A stretch of 64,000 nucleotides of DNA, from assembly GCA_041940305.1 (NCBI GenBank), contig JBGTSJ010000002.1, positions 186,001 to 250,000 of the forward strand. Direction: 5' to 3'. This document shows, piece after piece, positions 35,622 through 44,128 of the stretch. The stretch's first letter is position 1, and each line of letters begins with the position of its first letter. Origin of the DNA: JBGTSJ01 sp041940305. GTDB taxonomy: Bacteria; Planctomycetota; Planctomycetia; Planctomycetales; Planctomycetaceae. The notes under the pieces were generated by a model. The model did no database searches. It was not told the origin of the DNA and was given only the letters and a program-made list of their open reading frames with translations. A program made the position numbers and the translations under genes.

Positions 35622-37868
35622 TCACGAATCCGCAGACGGGCGGCTGCCGGCGGACTCTCGCGGCGGGGGCTCCGCCTGCAGAATGTTGACAGCGGCGGCG
35701 ACTTCCGGGGAGACGTAGTCAATCGACGGCGTTTCGGGTTTCTCGCGCTTGTGGCCGTCGCGGCGGAGCAGCGCGACTGATCGGGCGCCGAGTGCGTAGC
35801 GGGAGCCGCAGGCCAGGCTTTCGCCAGTCTCCGGCAGTTCATCGGTGTCGAGCAGCGGGGTCCAGACGTCCTGTTTCGCGAGCGTGGGGAGCGTGAACGG
35901 GATTTCCTCGTGGTGCGCATTGAGGAGCAGCAGGACGCTCTCGCCGACGATCGGCTCGCCCTGTTCGTCGATCTCGCCGATCATGTTGCCGTCGAGATAC
36001 AGGCCGAGACAGCGGACGAACCCGGCATTCCAGTCTTCGTCAGTCATCTCGTCGCCGTTGGAGTTGAACCAGCGAATATCGGCCTTCTCGTGGTCGCGGA
36101 GCGCGCGGCCCTGAAAGAACTTCTGCCGCTGGAACACGGGGTTCAGCTTGCGGACGGCGATCACCGTCTGCGCGAACGCCAGCAGGGCCCGGTCGCGCTC
36201 ATCATGGTTCCAGTCGAGCCAGGTCAATTCCGAGTCGTGGCAGTAGGTGTTATTGTTGCCGAACTGCGTGTTGCCGAACTCGTCTCCCGCGAGCAGCATC
36301 GGCACGCCCTGTGAAAAGAAGAGCGTCGCCAGAAAGTTTCGCTTCTGCCGCTCGCGGAGGGTGATGATCCCCGCATCGTCGGTGGTTCCTTCGGCGCCGC
36401 AGTTCCAGCTCATGTTGTCGTCGGAACCGTCGCGGTTGTTCTCTCCGTTGGCCTCGTTGTGCTTGTGGTTGTAACTGACGAGGTCGTTGAGCGTGAAACC
36501 GTCGTGGCAGGTGATGAAGTTCACGCTGGCGTACGGCCGGCGGCTGCTCCACTCGTACAGATCGGCCGACCCGCACAGCCGCGTGGCAAACTCGCTGACT
36601 GTGCCGCCGTCCCCTTTCCAGAACCGGCGGACGTTGTCTCGATACTTGCCGTTCCATTCAGACCACAGGGACGGGAAGTTGCCCACCTGGTAGCCCCCGC
36701 TTCCCAGGTCCCACGGCTCGGCGATCAGCTTGACCTGCGAGAGGATCGGGTCCTGATGGATGATGTCGAAGAAGGCTCCCAGCCGGTCGACTTCGTACAG
36801 TTCGCGGGCGAGCGTGCTGGCGAGATCGAAGCGGAACCCGTCCACATGCATCTCGGTGACCCAGTAGCGCAGGCTGTCCATGATGAGCTGCAGGACGCGC
36901 GGCTGCTGCATGCGGAACGTGTTGCCGCAGCCTGTGAAGTCCATGTAGTAGCGGGGGTCGGGAGCTAATCGGTAATAGGCGGCGTTGTCGATGCCGCGCC
37001 AGGAGAAGGTGGGGCCCAGCTGGTTCCCTTCGCAGGTGTGGTTGTAGACCACGTCGAGGATCACCTCGATGCCCGCATTGTGAAGCGCGCGGACCATCGA
37101 CTTGAACTCGCGGATTGTCGCGTCGGAGCTGCCGACGGAAGAGTAGCGAGTCTCGGGGGCGAAGTAGGCCAGCGTGTTGTAGCCCCAGTAGTTGGTGCGC
37201 CCGGTGTCGACGAGATGCCGGTCGTTCAGGAAGTGGAAGACCGGAAGGAGCTCGATCGCGGTGATCCCCAGGGTCGTGAGATGCTCGATGGCCGCCTCCG
37301 ACGCCAGTCCCGCGTACGTGCCGCGCTGCCCTTCCGGCACGTCGGGATGCTGCATGGTGAAGCCCTTGACGTGGGCCTCGTAAATGATGGTTTCGTGCCA
37401 CGGAGTGCGGGGGGGGCGGTCGTCTCCCCAGGTGAAGGCGGTGTCCACCACGATGCCGAGCGGCGCGAACGGGGCGCTGTCCCGTTCGTCCATGGACAGG
37501 TCCGCGGCGGGATCGCCGATCCTGTATCCGAACAACGAATCGTCCCACTGCACATCGCGTCCGATCGACTTGGCGTACGGATCGAGCAGGATCTTGTGCG
37601 GATTAAAGCGATGCCCGTGCGCCGGGTCGTGGGGTCCGTGCACGCGGTAGCCGTAGAGCTGTCCCGGCCTGGCGTCCGGCAGGTAACAGTGCCAGACCAT
37701 GTCTTTCCGCTCAGTGAGGCGAATGCGAGTGGTCTCCTGCTGCGCATCGGCTGCATCGAACAGGCAGAGTTCAACGGCCTCGGCGTTCTCCGAAAACAGG
37801 GCGAAGTTCACGCCGTTCCCGTCCCAAGTTGCACCGAGCGGATAGGGTCGCCCCGGCCATACGCGCAT
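35622..37868 (-). CDS. glgX: Glycogen debranching enzyme (isoamylase type)
   Basis: GlgX (GH13_11) hydrolyses alpha-1,6 branches in glycogen or limit dextrins. The 748-residue protein starts MRVWPGRPYPLGATWDG and has an N-terminal CBM48 domain. The barrel shows ILDVVYNHTCEGN, nucleophile Asp in GFRFDLASTL, acid Glu in LIAEPWDLG, and FITCHDGFTLNDLVSYNHKHN. The end has a beta domain and a Pro/Glu-rich tail. It is the first gene of the glucan block in the direction of transcription and supplies linear chains for MalQ and TreY. Confidence 0.96.
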   Translation of the reverse strand: MRVWPGRPYPLGATWDGNGVNFALFSENAEAVELCLFDAADAQQETTRIRLTERKDMVWHCYLPDARPGQLYGYRVHGPHDPAHGHRFNPHKILLDPYAKSIGRDVQWDDSLFGYRIGDPAADLSMDERDSAPFAPLGIVVDTAFTWGDDRPPRTPWHETIIYEAHVKGFTMQHPDVPEGQRGTYAGLASEAAIEHLTTLGITAIELLPVFHFLNDRHLVDTGRTNYWGYNTLAYFAPETRYSSVGSSDATIREFKSMVRALHNAGIEVILDVVYNHTCEGNQLGPTFSWRGIDNAAYYRLAPDPRYYMDFTGCGNTFRMQQPRVLQLIMDSLRYWVTEMHVDGFRFDLASTLARELYEVDRLGAFFDIIHQDPILSQVKLIAEPWDLGSGGYQVGNFPSLWSEWNGKYRDNVRRFWKGDGGTVSEFATRLCGSADLYEWSSRRPYASVNFITCHDGFTLNDLVSYNHKHNEANGENNRDGSDDNMSWNCGAEGTTDDAGIITLRERQKRNFLATLFFSQGVPMLLAGDEFGNTQFGNNNTYCHDSELTWLDWNHDERDRALLAFAQTVIAVRKLNPVFQRQKFFQGRALRDHEKADIRWFNSNGDEMTDEDWNAGFVRCLGLYLDGNMIGEIDEQGEPIVGESVLLLLNAHHEEIPFTLPTLAKQDVWTPLLDTDELPETGESLACGSRYALGARSVALLRRDGHKREKPETPSIDYVSPEVAAAVNILQAEPPPRESAGSRPSADS

Positions 37869-38346
37869 CGCCAGCTCCCGTCATAACTGATTGTGGCGGC
37901 CAGAGACCTCGGCGAGGTCGTGTTGCTGCCGTCACCTGTGGCGGGCCCATTCGTCGCGGCAGTCGCAGCGGCTATAGCGACCGAATTCCCGCCGCCATGA
38001 GACTCGATCGTACGCCCAGTTCCCATGAGGGCAAGAGAGTGGACCGCTGAACATTTCTGCGCCAGGCTGTCGTTGATCGGTCAGCAATCACCCTGACTGG
38101 TTCCCCTGCTTCACACCGATGCGGGCAAGGGTGAATGCACCGGATATCTGTGGAGAACGTAATTCGATGCGTCCTCGGAATGCCCGCGGAATTCAGCAGC
38201 GGAGAAGCATCCTGGCGCACCCAAGCGAATCGGACAGGATATGCTGGCCGGGACTTTCCCAGAATGGCGCGTCGTTTGCGGACTCGCTGAGTCGAACCTC
38301 GCCGCGATTGGACGCGGCAACGCTCGAACAGACAGGAGCCTGACTC
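37869..38346. other. 478-bp divergent intergenic region between glgX and the CsbD gene
   Basis: No gene is supported. It must contain the promoters of the glucan block (minus strand) and the stress island (plus strand). A self-complementary GCTATAGC at 37971-37978 could serve as a -10 for either strand. The ribosome binding site AGGAG for the CsbD gene is at 38334-38338. Confidence 0.4.
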
Positions 38347-38802
38347 ATGATCACTCGACAGGAACTCGAAGGCCAGTGGACTGAAATCAAAGGTCAAATC
38401 CAGGAGCGCTGGGGAGGCCTGACCGACGATGAACTGCAGCAGGCCAAGGGAAACACGAATCAATTGATCGGCCTGATCCAGCAGCGGACTGGGCAGAGCC
38501 GGCGGGAGATTGAGGAGTTTCTCGATCACGCCGCACATTCCGGCGGCACGATGGTGCAGGAGGCTGTGGACACGGCGAAAGACTATGCCGAACAGGCCCG
38601 AGCGGCGGCCCGCGAATACAGCGAGCAGGCGCGCGAAGCGGCGCGTCGCGGCTACGATCAAATGTCGGCGGGAGTGAATACCGGCATCCACGAAGCGCAG
38701 GAGATGGTCCGCCGCAATCCAATGGAATCGATCGGCGTGGCGTTCGGCGCCGGGTTGATCGCCGGAGTGATCACGGGTCTCGTCCTCAAGTCGTCGCGGT
38801 AG
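38347..38802 (+). CDS. CsbD-like stress protein fused to a DUF883/YqjD-type membrane anchor
   Basis: AGGAG is eight bases before the ATG. Residues 1-60 are CsbD-like (ELEGQWTEIKGQIQERWGGL, then DDELQQAKGNTNQLIGLIQ), a small stress-induced family. Residues 65-115 form an amphipathic helix rich in Ala, Glu and Arg (AKDYAEQARAAAREYSEQAR). The end is a membrane anchor of the ElaB/YqjD kind: VRRNPMESIGVAFGAGLIAG followed by VITGLVLKSSR. In E. coli such anchors tether ribosome-binding proteins to the inner membrane in stationary phase; whether this protein does so is unknown. It is the first gene of a run of small envelope genes. Confidence 0.88.
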   Translation: MITRQELEGQWTEIKGQIQERWGGLTDDELQQAKGNTNQLIGLIQQRTGQSRREIEEFLDHAAHSGGTMVQEAVDTAKDYAEQARAAAREYSEQAREAARRGYDQMSAGVNTGIHEAQEMVRRNPMESIGVAFGAGLIAGVITGLVLKSSR

Positions 38803-38916
38803 GCCGCGGCGGCCCGTCCCGACGCGCGCTCGTGCGGCACGGGAGAATCAGGAGTCCGACTGTCGAGGGCGGCGGCATCCCGCGCGCTTCGGACAGCGTT
38901 CTAACAGGAGTGCACC

Positions 38917-39204
38917 ATGGTGGCTGGATCCTATAACCGCGTTTCGGCACATGAGGATCAGATGGAAGCCGAATCCGCCCTGGCCCGCTGCACGGCGGCC
39001 TGCGAAGACTCGGTCAATGAGTATCCGCTGACATGGACGCTGGGAGCGTTCGCCATTGGAATCGGCCTGGGGGCCGCGATCGGCGCATCGCTCTCGCGTC
39101 CGCTGGGATTCCAGCGGCAGGCGACGGCCGAGCATCTTGGCCAGCGTGTGCTGGATTCGATTTACGACATCCTGCCAAGCTCCGTTCAGCGTCAGCTCCG
39201 CTAG
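38917..39204 (+). CDS. Small membrane protein with glycine-rich anchor, 95 aa
   Basis: AGGAG lies eight bases before the ATG. The protein has an N-terminal helix with three cysteines-in-helix-like spacing (ARCTAACEDS), one glycine-zipper membrane segment (YPLTWTLGAFAIGIGLGAAI), and a C-terminal amphipathic helix (VLDSIYDILPSSVQRQLR). No named family is recognised, but the segment resembles the DUF883 anchor of its upstream neighbour. Confidence 0.8.
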   Translation: MVAGSYNRVSAHEDQMEAESALARCTAACEDSVNEYPLTWTLGAFAIGIGLGAAIGASLSRPLGFQRQATAEHLGQRVLDSIYDILPSSVQRQLR

Positions 39205-39301
39205 TGCGAAGTCGGCCAAGCTGGATGGTCAGCCGCGGCGATTCGACTGAGCTCTTCCGAGTCAACGTCATTTGTTCGGCGGCCTGCGACCGGCAGGATC
39301 A

Positions 39302-39763
39302 ATGAACGGGAGATTTCCGAGAGAGGGGGCGATCGTGAAGAACGGACAGACCAGCGCGGAGGAAATCCGGGCGGAGCTGGCGCGGACTCGCGGGCGCCTG
39401 CTGGATGAAGCGATCGCCGTTCGCGGCGGCGCGCGTGAACTGGCGGACTGGCGGTACTACGTGCGACGGTTCCCCTGGGCAGCTCTGGGGGTCGCCGGTG
39501 CATTGGGGTACATGGCGGTGCCGCGGCGGCTGGAGATCATGTCGCCCGATGCCAAAACGCTGGAGACGCTCGCAAAGAAGAACCACCTGGTGGTGGAGTC
39601 CAAGCCCCAGGCGGCTCAGAAGACCAGCTTCATGGACACCCTGCTGACAATGACCGGCAACGTGATGTTGCGTGCCGGCACGGCCTACCTTGGCCAGAAA
39701 ATGGGAAAGCTGTTTGGTGAAACAGCCGCGGACAAACCTCCTCAGGAGGCCTCAACCCTATGA
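39302..39763 (+). CDS. Small membrane protein with DUF3618-like N-terminus, 153 aa
   Basis: The ATG at 39302 has AGGA just upstream. The segment SAEEIRAELARTRGRLLDEA resembles DUF3618, a short family found beside DUF883 and holin-like genes. It is followed by YVRRFPWAALGVAGALGYMA, an anchor of the same form as the neighbouring proteins, and then a helical tail. Its TGA overlaps the next ATG (ATGA), so it is translationally coupled. Confidence 0.8.
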   Translation: MNGRFPREGAIVKNGQTSAEEIRAELARTRGRLLDEAIAVRGGARELADWRYYVRRFPWAALGVAGALGYMAVPRRLEIMSPDAKTLETLAKKNHLVVESKPQAAQKTSFMDTLLTMTGNVMLRAGTAYLGQKMGKLFGETAADKPPQEASTL

Positions 39764-39963
39764 TCGGCAACTCCACACCCACATTGTTCTCGGCCAGGAT
39801 TCCGCCCGCGCGGACATCCGGCGCGCCCGGCCCTGAGCATGAGCGGTCAGGTTGGACCGATTTATCGGGCGTTGAGCAGTGGATCGCCCGCCACCCGGTG
39901 GTGTGTGTTTCGTCCGCCCTGCTACTGGGAGCGATGGTCGGATGGCTTATCAAGCGCAAATAA
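39760..39963 (+). CDS. Very small protein with C-terminal membrane anchor, 67 aa
   Basis: The start overlaps the stop of the previous gene. The first 40 residues are polar and probably disordered. The end (IARHPVVCVSSALLLGAMVG, then WLIKRK) is the same type of anchor as in the CsbD protein. It overlaps the next gene by 22 bp in another frame. Confidence 0.75.
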   Translation: MIGNSTPTLFSARIPPARTSGAPGPEHERSGWTDLSGVEQWIARHPVVCVSSALLLGAMVGWLIKRK

Positions 39964-40427
39964 GAAACGGTTCGTCCAACGGCGCCTCCGAACTGGGAGA
40001 GAATTTCTCTGGTTTCGCGCACGACGTGACGTCCCTAGTCGAATTACAGGTGCGGCTGCTGGCTGTGGACCTGCGCGACGCCAAGTCCCGTTCAGGGCCG
40101 GCAATCGGATTCCTGCTGGCAGGACTGGTCCTGTTGCTGGGCTGCATCCCGGTGCTCCTGTTCGCGGGCGCGCATGTGCTGATCGAATTCGCCGGCTGGC
40201 CGGCGAGCGGCGCCTATGCGGTCGCCGCCCTGGCGGGACTCGTCGTCGGCGGTGGACTGGGGTACGCGGGCTGGAAGAAACTGATGGCGGCGGCGGGAAC
40301 GCTGAGCCGTTCGAAAGAGGAGCTGACCGAAACGCTGCAATGGCTGAAGCGAGCCCTCAAGCCGCACGGCCGTGTCGATCCGCGTGCCGAATACGGCTAT
40401 CCCTATTCGCGCTCCCGATTTGAGTGA
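39942..40427 (+). CDS. Holin-X-like (phage holin superfamily III) membrane protein, 161 aa
   Basis: It begins at MAYQAQIRNG inside the end of the previous gene. After a polar N-terminus the pattern DVTSLVELQVRLLAVDLRDA and two membrane helices (IGFLLAGLVLLLGCIPVLLF and YAVAALAGLVVGGGLGYAGW) match PF07332, a family usually found with DUF3618 and DUF883 genes in chromosomes. A true phage lysis role is unlikely here because no phage genes are near. The C-terminal helix (LTETLQWLKRALKPHG) is cytoplasmic. Confidence 0.82.
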   Translation: MAYQAQIRNGSSNGASELGENFSGFAHDVTSLVELQVRLLAVDLRDAKSRSGPAIGFLLAGLVLLLGCIPVLLFAGAHVLIEFAGWPASGAYAVAALAGLVVGGGLGYAGWKKLMAAAGTLSRSKEELTETLQWLKRALKPHGRVDPRAEYGYPYSRSRFE

Positions 40428-40512
40428 CCACGATCCCGGCGAGCAGTCCGTCTGCACACCGGGACGGATTGAGACTGTTCCACCAAATCTATCCCACGTA
40501 ATGGAGACGTCG

Positions 40513-40698
40513 ATGAGCCAGAGTCCCGCGACCACGAAGAACGTTCGCAATGTTCCCCGCAGTCCAACCGAAACGATGCGGCCGGCCGACGACATCGTCA
40601 CCTATCTCAAGACCTATGCCCGGGAGAAGCCGGACGTGGCGGCGCTCTGGTGCTTCGGCATCGGGTTCGTGCTCGGCTGGAAGCTGAAGCCGTGGTAA
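40513..40698 (+). CDS. Very small protein with C-terminal membrane anchor, 61 aa
   Basis: The ATG at 40513 is preferred to the one at 40501 because GGAG (40503-40506) sits six bases before it. The protein is polar for 35 residues and then has YAREKPDVAALWCFGIGFVL with GWKLKPW at the end. The anchor has the same plan as those of the genes upstream: a helix with Arg/Glu, a Pro, a glycine-rich segment, and a basic tip. Confidence 0.72.
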   Translation: MSQSPATTKNVRNVPRSPTETMRPADDIVTYLKTYAREKPDVAALWCFGIGFVLGWKLKPW

Positions 40699-40757
40699 GC
40701 GAGGAATCGCACGGAGGGAGTGCGCGCGTCATCAGGCCCGAGCGTGAAGGTTCGTCA

Positions 40758-42194
40758 ATGACGGTCGCATCTCCCTCCGCTGCTTCTCCGCACCGGCCGT
40801 CCAGCGGCGTCGACGACGACCCGGGATCGGACAAGAGAGCCGACCAGGCGGCGACGGCGGCGCTCGCGGCAGGGAGGGCTGCCAGCGAGCAGGATGAGCA
40901 AGCGTCGGATCAGAGCGGCGTTGTTGCTGAGGGGGCTCCGAAAGGTCCGGCCGATTGCTCCGCGGGAGAGCGATCCCGTTCGGCGCGCGAGAAGTGGCGA
41001 CGCAAACGTCGTCGGGAGCGGCTGCGCAGCGCGACCATTGAGGAGCGGCAGTCCATCGCCCTCACAACACTCGCCGTGCTGGCGGTGTTGACAGCCTTCT
41101 ACTTCGCCCGCGCCATTCTGATGCCGATGGCGCTCGCCGTAATCCTCACGCTGACTTTCCGGCCGTCGGTGCGGCTGTTGAAACGCCGCGGGGTTCCCCT
41201 GTTTGTCTCTGCGGGACTGATCATATTCTCGCTGGTGGGGGTGGCCCTGGCGGGAGCCTCTTACCTTGCTGTCCCGGCCCAGAAATGGGTCGAAGGCGCT
41301 CCCGACGACTTACGGGAGGTCGCTAACCGGCTGGGCGAAGTCCGGGAGCAATTGACGAAACTCCAGGTCGCCTCGGAGAAGCTGGAAGACCTGGCCAGCG
41401 GCAAGGCGGCTGCTGACGCGGCTTCAGGCAATAGCGAGCCCGATCCCACACCGAGCACACCGGCGGACCTGGGGAGCCAATTGGACGGGAACAAAGGCGC
41501 GATGGACGGGGAACTGGAAGTCGAGGAACCCGTGGCGGTCGAAGTGAAGCAGCCGCGACTGATCACCGGACTCCAGGCGCTGGGGTCCGCAGGGACGATT
41601 GTGGGGAGCATTGTGCTGACTCTCGTGCTGTCGTTTTTCCTGCTGAGCGCCGGCGACACGTTGATCAATAACGTGCTGCATATCCTGCCGTCGATGCGCG
41701 AGAAGCGCAACGTCGTCGAGTTGGTCTACAAGGTGGAACGCGGCATTTCGTCGTACCTCTCCACCGTTACCTGCATCAACGTGGGTCTGGGGATCTGCGA
41801 GGGACTGGCCATGTGGGCACTGGGCATGCCGAACCCGGCGCTTTGGGGCGTCATGGCGACGCTGCTGAATTTCGTCCCCTACCTGGGTGCGATGGTGGGC
41901 ACATTGGTCGTCTTTCTCGTCGCCGTGCTCTCGTTCGACTCGATGGGCTATGCGGCGCTGGTGCCGGCGGTGTACTTCAGCCTGACGGCTCTCGAGGGAA
42001 ACTTCGTCACACCGACGCTGCTGGGGCGGTCGATGAGCCTGAACCCGGTGATGGTGTTCCTGTCACTCACGTTCTGGGCCTGGATGTGGGGCATCGTCGG
42101 GGCGTTGCTGGCCGTCCCCATTCTTGCGATGCTCAAGATCGGCTTTGACCAGTTCGAGCGGACCCGTCCGGTCGGCACGCTGCTCGGTGAATAG
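40758..42194 (+). CDS. AI-2E (PerM/TqsA) family transporter
   Basis: The ATG at 40758 has AAGG eight bases upstream. The 478-residue protein starts with about 95 disordered, charged residues (REKWRRKRRRERLRS at the end). The AI-2E family core follows: TLAVLAVLTAFYFARAILMP and RRGVPLFVSAGLIIFSLVGV, then a large soluble loop with an acidic insert, and the C-terminal helices (LPSMREKRNVVEL, MPNPALWGVMATLLNFVPYL, LEGNFVTPTLLGRSMSLNPV). Family members export small molecules or ions; the name comes from TqsA. The substrate here cannot be told. Confidence 0.93.
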   Translation: MTVASPSAASPHRPSSGVDDDPGSDKRADQAATAALAAGRAASEQDEQASDQSGVVAEGAPKGPADCSAGERSRSAREKWRRKRRRERLRSATIEERQSIALTTLAVLAVLTAFYFARAILMPMALAVILTLTFRPSVRLLKRRGVPLFVSAGLIIFSLVGVALAGASYLAVPAQKWVEGAPDDLREVANRLGEVREQLTKLQVASEKLEDLASGKAAADAASGNSEPDPTPSTPADLGSQLDGNKGAMDGELEVEEPVAVEVKQPRLITGLQALGSAGTIVGSIVLTLVLSFFLLSAGDTLINNVLHILPSMREKRNVVELVYKVERGISSYLSTVTCINVGLGICEGLAMWALGMPNPALWGVMATLLNFVPYLGAMVGTLVVFLVAVLSFDSMGYAALVPAVYFSLTALEGNFVTPTLLGRSMSLNPVMVFLSLTFWAWMWGIVGALLAVPILAMLKIGFDQFERTRPVGTLLGE

Positions 42195-42227
42195 CGGCGC
42201 ATCGGGCCAGTGACAGTCTTCAGTCTT

Positions 42228-43160
42228 ATGGACGCTCCATCCCCGCCAGAAAAAGTCCAGCAGACCGCGGCATGGAGATGGGTGAGACAGCGGGGCGGAG
42301 AACTGTGGGGAGCGTACCGGCGCTTTCAGAAGGATGACGGGACGCTGATGGCGGCCGCCGTAGCGTATTATCTCGGCCTCTCACTGTTCCCCATGCTGCT
42401 GATCCTGATTTCCATCCTGGGGTGGCTGCTGGGCAGCACGGAGGTCGGCCGCAACGCGGAACAGCAGGTCCTCGAGACTGTCGGCGAGCACGCTTCGCCG
42501 GAGGTTGAGGAGTACGTCCGGCAGCTGCTGGGACAGGTCCAGGATCAGTCGGCCGTGGGAGGCCGCATCGGAGTGCTGGGCGTGATCCTGATTGCGATCG
42601 CGGCGTTCGTGCAATTTGAACGCGCCTTTGACCGGATGTGGGAAATGCCGGCGCGCGACCGCAAGGGGCTAATTGCCGGACTGAAACTGGCACTGTGGGA
42701 ACGCGGCATCGCGTTCCTGATGCTGCTGGTGCTGGCGGTGCTGGTCGTGGCGGTGTTTGTCGCCGGACTGATCGTGAGCGGGATCGGGGAGTATTCGTCC
42801 GAGGTCTGGTCCGGTTTCCGCCGGCTGGTTCCGCTGGTGCGGTTTCTGGTGACGATCGTGCTCAACGCGGCCCTGATGACGCTCCTGTACCGCTGGCTGC
42901 CGCGAAAGCCCGTGGCCTGGAGGGCCGCGTTGCGCGGCGGGCTGTTCGCCGCTGCCGCGTGGGAGCTGGGGCGCGCGGTGCTGGCGTCGGTGGTGATCGG
43001 CCAGAAGTACAGCAGCGCGTACGGCGTTGTCGGGGCCTTCATCGCGATCCTGCTGTGGTGCTACTACGCGGTGATCGTGATGTTCCTGGGCGCGGAATAC
43101 GTTCAGGAAACCAGCGAAACCCCGACGCCGGAGAAAGAACAGGCGCTCCGAGCCAAATGA
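42228..43160 (+). CDS. YihY/BrkB family membrane protein
   Basis: The ATG at 42228 gives 310 residues; a GTG at 42210 is in frame and neither start has a good ribosome binding site. The family pattern is clear: FQKDDGTLMAAAVAYYLGLS, LFPMLLILISILGWLLGS, six membrane helices, and the C-terminal SSAYGVVGAFIAILLWCYYA with FLGAEYVQ. The function of YihY/BrkB proteins is unsettled; earlier names (ribonuclease BN) are wrong. It follows the AI-2E gene by 33 bp and probably shares its transcript. Confidence 0.93.
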   Translation: MDAPSPPEKVQQTAAWRWVRQRGGELWGAYRRFQKDDGTLMAAAVAYYLGLSLFPMLLILISILGWLLGSTEVGRNAEQQVLETVGEHASPEVEEYVRQLLGQVQDQSAVGGRIGVLGVILIAIAAFVQFERAFDRMWEMPARDRKGLIAGLKLALWERGIAFLMLLVLAVLVVAVFVAGLIVSGIGEYSSEVWSGFRRLVPLVRFLVTIVLNAALMTLLYRWLPRKPVAWRAALRGGLFAAAAWELGRAVLASVVIGQKYSSAYGVVGAFIAILLWCYYAVIVMFLGAEYVQETSETPTPEKEQALRAK

Positions 43161-43213
43161 AGCTCAGAACGCCTTTCGAAACGGCAACGTGATCACGTGC
43201 GGTCGCAGCCGCT

Positions 43214-43522
43214 TCAGCAGTCTGCGACTTCCATCCGGTCATCGATCCGCCTCAGGCCGTCGAGATTCGCCAGCAGGCAGTAGGCTACCTGCTTGACATG
43301 AAAGCTGGGGACGCGCCCTTCCAGGACGGCGACGCCGTTGCGGACGTCTGTGGAAACCAGATGCAGCCGGCGGTACGGCGACTGCCGCAGCCGCTCCTGA
43401 ATCTTTCTTGTCAGTGCGACATCGACGGGATTGGCATCGCGAGGATCAATGCGGGTTGATGAAGGGGGACCCTGGTCGGTGCGTCGGCGATCGCGACGCG
43501 GCGCAGTCAGCAGTGTCGGCAT
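43214..43522 (-). CDS. BON-domain protein, 102 aa
   Basis: After 30 polar residues the sequence VDVALTRKIQERLRQSPYRR and VSTDVRNGVAVLEGRVPSFH is a BON domain (one alpha-beta-beta unit), found in osmotic-stress and membrane-associated proteins. There is no signal peptide, so it may act in the cytoplasm. It is convergent with the YihY gene and follows the DUF3309 gene on the minus strand. Confidence 0.82.
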   Translation of the reverse strand: MPTLLTAPRRDRRRTDQGPPSSTRIDPRDANPVDVALTRKIQERLRQSPYRRLHLVSTDVRNGVAVLEGRVPSFHVKQVAYCLLANLDGLRRIDDRMEVADC

Positions 43523-43616
43523 GTCTTGAGTCAGTCCGTTCGTTCAGCGGGTTCCGTGAACAACCTGTTCCTGTGCGCCCGGGCGCGACGTGAGGGATCA
43601 TCCGAAGTCCGGGTGG

Positions 43617-43769
43617 CTACAGAATGCCGAGCAGGATCAGCACGATGAGGATGAGCAGGACCAATCCCAATCCACCCACGGGAGCGTAGCCCCATCCTCT
43701 GCTGTGCGGCCACGCCGGCAGCGCGCCAAGGAGGAGCAAGATTACCACGATCAACAGTATGAGGCGCAT
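43617..43769 (-). CDS. DUF3309 family small hydrophobic protein, 50 aa
   Basis: This short gene encodes MRLILLIVVILLLLGALPAW, a polar turn (PHSRGWGYAPVGGLG) and a second helix ending in LILLGIL. Two helices linked by a Trp-Gly-Tyr-Pro turn are the signature of DUF3309, tiny proteins common in stress and envelope clusters. Function is unknown. It lies 94 bp upstream of the BON gene on the same strand. Confidence 0.85.
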   Translation of the reverse strand: MRLILLIVVILLLLGALPAWPHSRGWGYAPVGGLGLVLLILIVLILLGIL

Positions 43770-44128
43770 CGGTGTTTTCCCGATTCTCAGGGTCGGCGAA
43801 TCTCGCGGGGCGGCGTCCCGAACGGACGCTCAGCAACCGCCGCGGCAGAATCCGATGGCAATCCCCATACCGCATGAGGAAAGTCCCCTGCGTCCGGGAG
43901 AGCCAGCCCAGTCCGACTGCCACACGTTGCGCGTTTCCGGAGAAAGCCTGCAGAATCTCGGTGTCCGATGAACGGTTGCGGTCCTTCCTCCGAGGCACCC
44001 GCAGGACCGGCGCAGCTCAACGCGGACAGCAATCGCGAATTCCGTCCAACAACACGTCCGTACTACCAGCGCTCAGCGCGGACGGTTCGCGAGCACGACG
44101 GGCTTCTGGCGGACGCCCGAAGGTTCGC
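43770..44128. other. 359-bp intergenic region
   Basis: It lies between the ABC ATPase stop and the DUF3309 start, both on the minus strand. No gene, hairpin or clear promoter is seen; several frames are open across it but they have no recognisable protein character. Confidence 0.4.

Noticed and set aside
38917..40427. Prophage remnant because of a holin-family gene
   Set aside because: Holin-X proteins are common chromosomal neighbours of DUF883 and DUF3618 genes, and no other phage gene is present.
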